This document shows, piece after piece, positions 52,333 to 59,504 of a DNA stretch of 64,000 nucleotides. Both the position numbers and the translations under genes were made by a program. Each line of letters opens with the position of its first letter. Positions within the stretch are counted from its first letter, which is position 1. The notes beneath the pieces were generated by a model, which was not told where the DNA came from, ran no database searches, and worked only from the letters and a program-made list of their open reading frames with translations. Source of the stretch: Solwaraspora sp. WMMD792 (lineage in GTDB: Bacteria > Actinomycetota > Actinomycetes > Mycobacteriales > Micromonosporaceae); assembly GCF_029626105.1 (NCBI RefSeq), contig NZ_JARUBH010000009.1, forward strand, positions 992,001 through 1,056,000. The letters are read 5' to 3'.

Positions 52333-53826
52333 TCAGTTGTCGGCTGCCGCTGACCGTTGCTGGATGGTGGTCACGCCGGCCGGGGCGGTGGCCACGGCCG
52401 GCTGTTCGGCCACGGCCGGCTGCGCGGCCGCGTCCGAGGCCTGCGCCGCGGCTCGGACCGCAGCGGCCACCGCCGGTGCCACCCGGGGATCGAACACGCT
52501 CGGCACGATCACCGTCGGGTTGATCCGATCCTCACCCACCACATCGGCGATGGCCCGCGCCGCCGCCAACGCCATATCGTCGGTGAACGACTCCGCGTGG
52601 GCGTCGAGCATGCCCCGGAACACGCCCGGAAACGCCAGTACGTTGTTGATCTGGTTCGGCTGGTCGGAACGCCCCGTCGCGACCACCGCCGCGTGCCGGC
52701 GGGCCTCGCGCGGGTCCACCTCGGGGTCCGGGTTCGCCAACGCGAACACGATCGAATCCGGTGCCATGGCGGCGATGTCGTCGCCGGTCAGCAGGTTCGG
52801 CGCGCTCACCCCGATGAACACGTCCGCGCCGCGGAGCGCGCCGGGCAGATCCCCGGTGTACCCGGTCGAGTTGGTGTGCTCGGCCAGCCACTGCCAGGTG
52901 GGGTTCAACCCGCTCAGTCCCTGGTGCAGCGCCCCCGGCCGGTCGTAGGCGATGACGTCCCCGACGCCCTGACGCAGCAGCAGCTTGATGATGGCGGTGC
53001 CGGCCGCGCCCGCCCCGGAGACCACCACCCGTACGTCGCTGAGCTGCTTGCCGACCACCCGCAGCGCGTTGGTCAGCGCGGCCAGCACGCAGATCGCCGT
53101 GCCGTGCTGGTCGTCGTGGAAGACCGGGATGTCGAGCAGCTCCCGCAGCTTCGACTCGATCTCGAAGCAGCGCGGCGCGGCGATGTCCTCCAGGTTGATC
53201 CCGCCGTAGCCGGGGGCGATCGCCCGTACGATCGAGACGATCTCGTCCGGATCCTGGGTGTCCAGCACCACCGGCCAGGCGTCGACGTCGCCGAACCGCT
53301 TGAACAGCGCCGCCTTGCCCTCCATCACCGGCAGCGCGGCCGCCGGACCGAGATTGCCCAGCCCGAGCACTGCCGAACCGTCGGTCACCACCGCCACGGT
53401 GTTGCGCTTTATGGTCAGCCGGCGCGCGTCGGCCGGATTGTCGGCGATCGCCAGACATACCCGCGCCACCCCCGGCGTGTACGCCCGGGACAGTTCGTCC
53501 CGGTTCCGTAGCGACACCTTAGGGGCTACCTCGATCTTGCCGCCCAGATGCAGCAGGAACGTCCGGTCAGACACCTTGCGGACCTCGACGCCGTCGAGCG
53601 CCTCGAGCTCCTTGACCACGTCGTCGGCGTGCGCCGCGTCGGCCGTGTCGCAGGTCAGGTCGACCACCACGCTGACCGGGTCGGAGTCGACCACGTCGAG
53701 AGCGGTGACGATGGCACCAGCATCGCCGACGCAGGTGGTCAACCGGCCGATCGCGGACGCGTCGGCGGGAATGCTGATCCGGATGGTGATGGAGAAGCCG
53801 GCACTGGGCAGGCGGGTGGTCGCCAC
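52333..53826 (-). CDS. NAD-dependent malic enzyme with ACT domain
   Basis: A 497-residue enzyme that converts malate to pyruvate with reduction of NAD(P). GTG 53826 follows GGAGGGA by 5 bases. The N-terminal 90 residues form an ACT regulatory domain ([37 protein letters not shown]). The catalytic part shows [45 protein letters not shown], and [17 protein letters not shown] (NAD-binding). The C-terminal 50 residues are Ala-rich. The ACT domain suggests allosteric control by a small molecule, possibly an amino acid. Confidence 0.92.
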   Translation of the reverse strand: MATTRLPSAGFSITIRISIPADASAIGRLTTCVGDAGAIVTALDVVDSDPVSVVVDLTCDTADAAHADDVVKELEALDGVEVRKVSDRTFLLHLGGKIEVAPKVSLRNRDELSRAYTPGVARVCLAIADNPADARRLTIKRNTVAVVTDGSAVLGLGNLGPAAALPVMEGKAALFKRFGDVDAWPVVLDTQDPDEIVSIVRAIAPGYGGINLEDIAAPRCFEIESKLRELLDIPVFHDDQHGTAICVLAALTNALRVVGKQLSDVRVVVSGAGAAGTAIIKLLLRQGVGDVIAYDRPGALHQGLSGLNPTWQWLAEHTNSTGYTGDLPGALRGADVFIGVSAPNLLTGDDIAAMAPDSIVFALANPDPEVDPREARRHAAVVATGRSDQPNQINNVLAFPGVFRGMLDAHAESFTDDMALAAARAIADVVGEDRINPTVIVPSVFDPRVAPAVAAAVRAAAQASDAAAQPAVAEQPAVATAPAGVTTIQQRSAAADN

Positions 53827-54100
53827 GGGATCCCTCCGTCGTTGGTGGGGGCGGCCGGACCGGGCCGCTGCACCATTCTTGCGCGTGATCCGCACCGTGC
53901 CCGCTCCGCCCCGCGTACGGCGTGCCGTAGCCGTTCAGCCGCAGGTCGCGGCGCGGTCACCCGGCCCGGCGTCGGCTGCGAACGGACCGGCGCGCGGCCG
54001 CGACCCGACCAGTTACCGGCCGTGCGGGCAGCCCGCGTCCTGATATGTAGGTGCGGCGCGGCCGTCGGCGTGTCACGATCGAATCCTGAGGAGGCAGCTT

Positions 54101-55615
54101 TTGCGTACATATCGTGCCGAGGAGACGGTTCACCCGCCGTTCCACCTGTCGACCGCCGCCGACCCGGACGGTGAAACCGGTCCCAACGGTCAAACCGGCC
54201 CGGACGGTCCGATCGAGCCGACGGACGACGACACCACCGTCGGCGACCTGGAGCTGGCCGACCGGCACGCGCTGCGCCGCGTCGCCGGGCTCTCCACCGA
54301 ACTCGCCGACATCACCGAGGTCGAGTACCGCCAGCTGCGGCTGGAGCGCGTGGTGCTGGTGGGAGTGTGGGAGAGCGGGACGGTGACCGACGCGGAGAAC
54401 TCGCTCACCGAGCTCGCCGCGCTCGCCGAGACCGCCGGGTCCCAGGTGCTGGAGGGCCTGATCCAGCGCCGCGACCGGCCCGACCCGGCCACCTACGTCG
54501 GCCGGGGCAAGGTCGGCGAACTCGGCGACGTGGTGCTCGCTTCCGGCGCGGACACGGTGATCTGTGACGGCGAGCTCTCCCCGTCGCAGCTGCGCAACCT
54601 GGAGCAGAAAGTCAAGGTCAAGGTCATCGACCGGACCGCACTGATCCTGGACATCTTCGCCCAGCATGCCAAGAGCAAAGAGGGCAAGGCCCAGGTCGAG
54701 CTGGCCCAGCTGGAGTACCTGCTGCCCCGGCTGCGCGGCTGGGGCGAAACGCTGTCCCGGCAGACCGGCGGCAGCGGCCGTGGCGGCGGCGCCGGCGGCG
54801 GCGTCGGCCTGCGTGGCCCCGGTGAGACCAAACTGGAAACCGACCGGCGCCGGATCCGCACCCGGATCGCCCGCCTGCGGCGGGAGATCAAAGGCATGCG
54901 GACGGTACGCGAGACCAAACGCGCCCGGCGCACCCGCAACGCGGTGCCGGCGGTGGCGATCGCCGGCTACACCAACGCCGGCAAGTCCAGCCTGCTGAAC
55001 CGGATCACCGGTGCCGGGGTGCTGGTCGAGGACGCGCTGTTCGCCACTCTCGACCCGACCACCCGCCGGGCGCACGCCGCCGACGGCCGGGTCTACACCC
55101 TGTCGGACACCGTCGGCTTCGTTCGGCACCTGCCGCACCAGATCGTCGAGGCGTTCCGCTCCACCCTGGAGGAGGTCGCCGAGGCCGACCTGGTGGTGCA
55201 CGTGGTCGACGGTGCCCATCCTGACCCCGAGGAACAGGTTCGCGCGGTCCGCGAGGTGCTCGCCGAGGTCGGCGCCGACCGCCGCCCCGAGTTGCTGGTC
55301 GTCAACAAGATCGACGCCGCCAGCGAGGAGGAGTTGCTGCGGCTCAAACGGCTCTGGCCCGACGCGGTCTTCGTCTCCGCCCGGCAGGCCCGGGGCATCG
55401 AGGACCTGCGCGCCGCGATCGAGCAGCGCCTGCCGCGACCGGCCATCCAGGTCAGCGTGATGCTGCCGTACCACCGGGGTGACCTGGTGTCCCGGGTGCA
55501 CCACCGGGGTGAGGTCCTCGGTACCCGGCACACCGCCGCCGGTACGCTGCTGCAGGCACGCGTCGACGAGGCACTCGCCGCCGAACTCCAACCGTTCCTG
55601 ACTCCGGGCGAGTGA
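54101..55615 (+). CDS. hflX: GTPase HflX
   Basis: A 504-residue ribosome-associated GTPase that splits stalled ribosomes under stress. TTG 54101 is the start, preceded by GAGGAGG at 6 bases. After an acidic N-terminus of about 60 residues come the HflX domain (ATYVGRGKVGEL, VICDGELSPSQLRNLEQ, GKAQVELAQLEYLLPRL, GRGGGAGGGVGLRGPGETKLETDRRRI) and the GTPase domain: G1 GYTNAGKSS (from residue 289), G2 FATLDPTTR, G3 DTVGF, G4 NKID. The TTG start is unusual in this window and may lower translation. Confidence 0.93.
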   Translation: MRTYRAEETVHPPFHLSTAADPDGETGPNGQTGPDGPIEPTDDDTTVGDLELADRHALRRVAGLSTELADITEVEYRQLRLERVVLVGVWESGTVTDAENSLTELAALAETAGSQVLEGLIQRRDRPDPATYVGRGKVGELGDVVLASGADTVICDGELSPSQLRNLEQKVKVKVIDRTALILDIFAQHAKSKEGKAQVELAQLEYLLPRLRGWGETLSRQTGGSGRGGGAGGGVGLRGPGETKLETDRRRIRTRIARLRREIKGMRTVRETKRARRTRNAVPAVAIAGYTNAGKSSLLNRITGAGVLVEDALFATLDPTTRRAHAADGRVYTLSDTVGFVRHLPHQIVEAFRSTLEEVAEADLVVHVVDGAHPDPEEQVRAVREVLAEVGADRRPELLVVNKIDAASEEELLRLKRLWPDAVFVSARQARGIEDLRAAIEQRLPRPAIQVSVMLPYHRGDLVSRVHHRGEVLGTRHTAAGTLLQARVDEALAAELQPFLTPGE

Positions 55616-55654
55616 CATTCTTCCCGCAAACTCAGTGATCCACCGAAGACTTCA

Positions 55655-55668
55655 CGTGATTGATCACG
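55655..55668. promoter_or_regulatory. Palindrome upstream of the YG-repeat gene
   Basis: CGTGAT-TG-ATCACG is a perfect 6-bp inverted repeat 42 bases before ATG 55710. It may be an operator; the GTGA and TCAC halves are closer together than in a CRP site. Confidence 0.35.
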
Positions 55669-55709
55669 GTGTAACAGTCGGACTGAGGCCGGCGTGCGAC
55701 ACTCGTCGG

Positions 55710-57527
55710 ATGCGTCGGCTCCTGACCCCGGCCACGATCGCCGTCGGACTACTCACGATCCACCTCCTGGCTTCGGCCGGCCCCGCCATGGCCCTGCCCG
55801 CCCAGGACCCGTCCCCGCCCGCTGCCCAGCAGGTGACACCGGGCGAGCCGGTCTGCGAGATCACCGACGAGCGGCTTCGGGAGCTCTCCGGTCTCGTCGC
55901 CACCGCCGACGGCTACGTCGTGGTCAACGACAGCACCGAGATCGACAGTAACGAGCGGGTGTTCTTCCTCGACTCGTCCTGCGACGTCGCCAACGCTGTC
56001 CAGTACCCGACACCACCGCTGGACCCGGAGGACCTGGCGATCTCCCCGGACGGGCAGACGCTCTGGATCGCCGATGTCGGGGACAACCCGACCGCCGACG
56101 AGCGTCGCGAACGAATCGCGCTGTGGTCCCTGCCAATCGACGGCTCCGCTCAACCGGTCATCCACCGGGTGAGCTACCCGGACGGCCCGCACGACGCCGA
56201 GGCGCTGCTGATCGCCAACGACGGCACCCCGCTGATCATCACCAAGGAGACCGGCCCGTCCGGCCTGTACCGCCCGGTCGAACAACTTCGCAGCGACAAC
56301 GACGACCCGGTGCCGATGGAGCGGGTCGGCGAACTCGAACTGCCCACCACCAGCACCCCGAACCTGTTCGCCGCGGCCGGCCGGCTCACCGTCACCGGCG
56401 CGGCCCGCTCCCCGGACGGTAGCCGGGTCGCCGTCCGCACCTATGCCGACGCCTTCGAGTGGGACCTGCCGGCCAACGGCGACATCGTCGCGACGCTCAC
56501 CAGCGAACGCCCCCGGGCCACCCCGCTCACCGACCCGTTCGGCGAGTCGATCGCCTACTCCCCGGACGGCACCACCTTCCTCACCGTCTCCGACGTCGCC
56601 GCCCTCGACGAGGGGACCCCGGTGGAGATCCTGCGATACACCCCGAGCACCGAGGTCGCGGCGGAGGCCGACGATGCCGGTGGCGGCAGTGACCGGGACG
56701 GACCGTCCTGGCTCAACCGGATCAGCCTGCAGGAGATCAACCTGCTGATCGCGGCGGTCGGTGTGCTGGGCGCGCTGCTGGTCGGGCTCGGCATCTTCGG
56801 CATCGTCCGGGCCCGGCGGTCGGCGCGGGCGGCCCGGTCGGCGGTGGTCGGCGCACGCGGCGTGGGCCGCGTCGGCCGCGACCCGGACCGGTCCGACCGC
56901 GACCCGGGGGACCGGGACGGCGCGGCGGCCTACGCCAGCGATTCGCTGGGCAGCGGTGCCTACGCCAGCGGGGCACTGGGCAGCGGTGCCCTGCCCGGTG
57001 GCGGACCGGCCCCGGCCGGCCGCAAAGCCGGCGGCGTCTACGGCGCGGCGAAACCCGCCGCCGGGTCCACCGCGCCGGGTGGCGGCGTCTACGGCGCGGC
57101 GGCGGCAAGACCGCCCGCCGCCGACGGCGGCACGTACGGCGCAGCCAAGCCCGCCACCGGTGGCCGGGCCGGCGTCTACGGGGCCGCAGCACCGCCGCCG
57201 GACACCGGCGGCTACCGCCCGGCCGGCGGGGTCGATTCCGGAGCGGTGTACGGGGCAGCGAAACCGGCGCCCCCGGCTCGGCCCGGCGCGGGCGGCGTCT
57301 ACGGCGGGACCGGGCACTCCGGCCGATCACGCGAGCGCGGGGACGCACGCGACCCAGGCGGATCCTGGGATCTCGGCGGCGACTACCCGGGCGACGGCTA
57401 CCCAGCCGACCGCTACGACCAGCCACGAGCCGGCAGTGGGCCGCGCCCACCCGCCGGCCGCAGCGAGCGGGAACCCGGCGTTTACGGCCGGTCCGCCCCC
57501 GAACACCCGGACGAATGGCGCGGCTGA
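55710..57527 (+). CDS. Membrane protein with extracellular propeller-like domain and YG-repeat tail
   Basis: A 605-residue type I membrane protein of unknown function. ATG 55710 starts a signal peptide (MRRLLTPATIAVGLLTIHLLASAGPAMA). Residues of about 45-320 form a beta-propeller-like domain with repeated DPEDLAISPDGQTLWIADVGDN, HDAEALLIANDGTPLIITKE, ARSPDGSRVAVRTYADAFEWDL, and IAYSPDGTTFLTVSD. A membrane helix (about 345-368) follows. The C-terminal 235 residues are cytoplasmic, Gly/Ala/Pro-rich, with seven copies of a (G)VYGAAKPA-like repeat from about residue 443. No strong ribosome site precedes the start. It converges with lexA. Confidence 0.75.
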   Translation: MRRLLTPATIAVGLLTIHLLASAGPAMALPAQDPSPPAAQQVTPGEPVCEITDERLRELSGLVATADGYVVVNDSTEIDSNERVFFLDSSCDVANAVQYPTPPLDPEDLAISPDGQTLWIADVGDNPTADERRERIALWSLPIDGSAQPVIHRVSYPDGPHDAEALLIANDGTPLIITKETGPSGLYRPVEQLRSDNDDPVPMERVGELELPTTSTPNLFAAAGRLTVTGAARSPDGSRVAVRTYADAFEWDLPANGDIVATLTSERPRATPLTDPFGESIAYSPDGTTFLTVSDVAALDEGTPVEILRYTPSTEVAAEADDAGGGSDRDGPSWLNRISLQEINLLIAAVGVLGALLVGLGIFGIVRARRSARAARSAVVGARGVGRVGRDPDRSDRDPGDRDGAAAYASDSLGSGAYASGALGSGALPGGGPAPAGRKAGGVYGAAKPAAGSTAPGGGVYGAAAARPPAADGGTYGAAKPATGGRAGVYGAAAPPPDTGGYRPAGGVDSGAVYGAAKPAPPARPGAGGVYGGTGHSGRSRERGDARDPGGSWDLGGDYPGDGYPADRYDQPRAGSGPRPPAGRSEREPGVYGRSAPEHPDEWRG

Positions 57528-57570
57528 CACCCTGCGGCTGGCGCCCTGCCGAGGTCTGGTGCGCGCCGGG

Positions 57571-58365
57571 TCAGACCCGACGCAGCACCGCTACCACCCG
57601 GCCCATGATGGTGGCCTCGTCACCGGGGATCGGGTCGAACGCGGCGTTGTGCGGCATCAACCAGACGTGCCCGTCGCGCCGCCGGTAGGTCTTCACCGTT
57701 GCCTCGCCGTCGATCATCGCGGCGACGATCTCCCCGGAGTCGGCGGTCGGCTGCTGACGTACCACCACCCAGTCGCCGTCGCAGATCGCCGCGTCGATCA
57801 TCGAATCGCCCTTGACCTGCAGCATGAACACCTCACCCTCGCCGACCAGCTCGCGGGGCAGCGGGAAGACGTCCTCCACCGCCTGCTCGGCCAGGATCGG
57901 CCCACCGGCGGCGATCCGACCCAGCATCGGCACGTACGCCGGAGCCGGCCGCAGCGCCCGCTCGGCCTCGTCGTCGGCGGCGTCGTGCGGCGGACGCACG
58001 TCGACCGCCCGGGGGCGGTTCGGATCCCGGCGGAGGAAGCCTTTGCGCTCAAGCTCCTTGAGCTGGTAGGCGACGCTGGAGGGGGAGACCAGGCCGACCG
58101 CCTCGCCGATCTCCCGCACGCTCGGCGGGTAGCCGTGCCGGTCCACCCAGCTGCGGATGAATTCCAGGATCCGGCGCTGCCGGGCGGTCAACTCACCGTT
58201 GACCGGCTCGGGGAAGGCGCTCACCACCGGCGTCACGGCGCGCAACCGGGACTCGCCGGAGCGGCTGCCCCGCCGTCCACGTATCGACGCACCGGCGTTG
58301 ACCGTCGTCGCGCCGCCGCTGCCGCTACTCTGCTGAGGCGGGCCCGCCCTGTCGTCGCTCGACAC
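57571..58365 (-). CDS. lexA: SOS repressor LexA
   Basis: A 264-residue repressor that is cleaved when RecA filaments form. The start GTG 58365 follows GGAGAGGA. Residues 1-55 are a Gly/Ser-rich extension not seen in E. coli. The winged helix is [56 protein letters not shown]. The Ala-Gly cleavage site is in [13 protein letters not shown]. The catalytic Ser is in VKGDSMIDA and the Lys in [10 protein letters not shown]. The promoter (TTGAAC-N17-TACCGT) carries a LexA-like box over the -35, so it should repress itself. Confidence 0.95.
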   Translation of the reverse strand: MSSDDRAGPPQQSSGSGGATTVNAGASIRGRRGSRSGESRLRAVTPVVSAFPEPVNGELTARQRRILEFIRSWVDRHGYPPSVREIGEAVGLVSPSSVAYQLKELERKGFLRRDPNRPRAVDVRPPHDAADDEAERALRPAPAYVPMLGRIAAGGPILAEQAVEDVFPLPRELVGEGEVFMLQVKGDSMIDAAICDGDWVVVRQQPTADSGEIVAAMIDGEATVKTYRRRDGHVWLMPHNAAFDPIPGDEATIMGRVVAVLRRV

Positions 58366-58425
58366 ATCCGTCCTCTCCCCGGCCGTCAGATCGCGTCCTG
58401 ATCGGCACCATTGGTGTCGACCAAG

Positions 58426-58454
58426 ACGGTAACCAGAGATCCGGTCAGGTTCAA
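58426..58454 (-). promoter_or_regulatory. Promoter of lexA
   Basis: On the minus strand TTGAAC (58454-58449) and TACCGT (58431-58426) are separated by exactly 17 bases. Transcription should begin near 58419, about 54 bases before GTG 58365. Confidence 0.75.
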
Positions 58455-58465
58455 ACATCTGTACG
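58452..58465. promoter_or_regulatory. LexA-box-like operator at lexA
   Basis: The minus strand reads CGTACAGATGTTTG, two differences from CGAAC-N4-GTTCG. It overlaps the first three bases of the -35 of lexA. Confidence 0.6.
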
Positions 58466-58572
58466 AGATGTCGTCGCGTGTCGCATCGGCGCATGCCGTG
58501 TCGTGTCGGTGTGTGTCGTTCCGGTGCGCCGTCGCGGCGTCGGTCGTGACGGAATCTGTGGTAGAAAACCAT

Positions 58573-58586
58573 CGTACACACGTTCG
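58573..58586. promoter_or_regulatory. Second LexA box in the lexA-nrdR gap
   Basis: CGTACACACGTTCG has one difference from the SOS consensus, the same A-to-T change as at recA. It lies about 120 bases from the lexA promoter and about 90 bases upstream of the nrdR -35. Confidence 0.65.
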
Positions 58587-58665
58587 ATCAGATTTCGGTG
58601 GCGGCATGGGCGGTAACCCTCGGGCAGGGATCGGTGTTGGCAGAGTGACGACGCGCCGAAGGGCG

Positions 58666-58682
58666 CCGGTCAACTTGACCGG
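58666..58682. promoter_or_regulatory. Perfect palindrome overlapping the -35 of nrdR
   Basis: CCGGTCAA-C-TTGACCGG, an 8-bp perfect inverted repeat with one central base, contains the whole -35 hexamer TTGACC. A dimeric repressor bound here would block the promoter. Confidence 0.6.
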
Positions 58683-58703
58683 ACCCCGGTTGCGGCCTAC
58701 CGT
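58675..58703 (+). promoter_or_regulatory. Promoter of nrdR-nrdJ
   Basis: TTGACC (58675-58680) and TACCGT (58698-58703) separated by 17 bases. Transcription should start near 58710, about 155 bases before the nrdR ATG. Confidence 0.75.
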
Positions 58704-58710
58704 CGACCCC

Positions 58711-58724
58711 AACATCTAGTAGTT
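58711..58724. promoter_or_regulatory. Possible NrdR box
   Basis: AACATCTAGTAGTT is a quasi-palindrome (AAC, central CTAG, GTT) just after the predicted start of transcription. It resembles the AT-rich 16-base NrdR boxes before ribonucleotide reductase genes. NrdR boxes normally occur in pairs; no second copy is seen at the usual spacing. Confidence 0.45.
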
Positions 58725-58737
58725 ACAAGGGCGTAAG

Positions 58738-58746
58738 TTGTCCACA
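58738..58746 (+). promoter_or_regulatory. DnaA-box-like site in the nrdR leader
   Basis: TTGTCCACA, the same 9-mer as upstream of recA, lies about 30 bases into the predicted nrdR leader. Confidence 0.4.
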
Positions 58747-58866
58747 GGTTGGGTCTCCTGACTGAGAGCAATGTCTCCAGCAGGCCGGCCCCGCGTACCC
58801 GCGACAACCTGCGGTGACCACTGCGCGCCCATTTCGACCCCGCGACTCGACGGAAGGGACATCGGC

Positions 58867-59364
58867 ATGCGCTGCCCGTACTGCCGGCACGCCGACTCGC
58901 GCGTGGTCGACTCGCGGGAAGCCGACGACGGCCAGCTCATCCGCCGCCGCCGGTCCTGCCCGGAGTGCGGCAAACGGTTCACCACCGTCGAGGAGGCGGT
59001 GCTCGCCGTGGTGAAACGCAGCGGCGTCACCGAGCCGTTCAGCCGTTCCAAGATCATGGGCGGGGTGCGCAAGGCCTGCCAGGGCCGACCGGTGGACGAC
59101 GACGCGATCGCCCTGCTGGCCCAGAAGGTCGAGGAGACCGTCCGGGCCAAGGGCGCGGCCGAGATTCCCAGCCACGACGTCGGGCTGGCGATCCTCGGGC
59201 CGCTGCGCGAGCTGGACGAGGTGGCGTACCTGCGGTTCGCCAGCGTCTACCGGTCCTTCGATTCGCTGGACGACTTCGAACGCGAGATCGAGACGCTACG
59301 GGCCGCGGCCGGGGCACGGGAGGCCGAGACGAGCCCGGCGGCGGCCGGGGCCGGGCCCGGCTGA
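58867..59364 (+). CDS. nrdR: Transcriptional repressor NrdR
   Basis: A 165-residue repressor of ribonucleotide reductase genes. The start ATG 58867 gives [42 protein letters not shown]: a zinc ribbon with CPYC (3-6) and CPEC (31-34). The ATP-cone domain follows ([32 protein letters not shown]), which senses ATP and d[22 protein letters not shown] is the conserved C-terminal helix. GGAAGGG precedes the ATG. The C-terminal 20 residues are Ala-rich. nrdJ follows after 140 bases on the same strand. Confidence 0.95.
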   Translation: MRCPYCRHADSRVVDSREADDGQLIRRRRSCPECGKRFTTVEEAVLAVVKRSGVTEPFSRSKIMGGVRKACQGRPVDDDAIALLAQKVEETVRAKGAAEIPSHDVGLAILGPLRELDEVAYLRFASVYRSFDSLDDFEREIETLRAAAGAREAETSPAAAGAGPG

Positions 59365-59504
59365 CCGGCCCGCCGCGACTCGGGAAGAGCAAGGCGTACG
59401 GCCGACCGCCGGTCCCGGCGGGTACGGCCGGAGAAAAAGCTGAACGGCAAGACGGAAACGACCGCGTGGCGCGACGCTGCGCGAGAGCCTGAGGGGGCGA
59501 TCAG

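Larger units (their letters stand above)
58366..58866. other. lexA-nrdR intergenic region
   Basis: About 500 bases between divergent genes. It holds the lexA promoter and operator, four GTGTCG repeats (58478-58518), a second LexA-like box (58573-58586), the nrdR promoter with its palindrome, an NrdR-box-like site and a DnaA-box-like site. A 102-codon plus frame at 58411-58719 crosses these sites and is not protein-like. Confidence 0.75.

Noticed and set aside
58411-58719. A 102-codon plus frame in the lexA-nrdR gap
   Set aside because: It crosses the lexA promoter, LexA boxes and the nrdR promoter, and its codon use does not fit the genome.
59365-59504. A possible cobalamin riboswitch before nrdJ
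   Set aside because: The 140 bases between nrdR and nrdJ are too short and lack a recognisable B12-box; I see no support.
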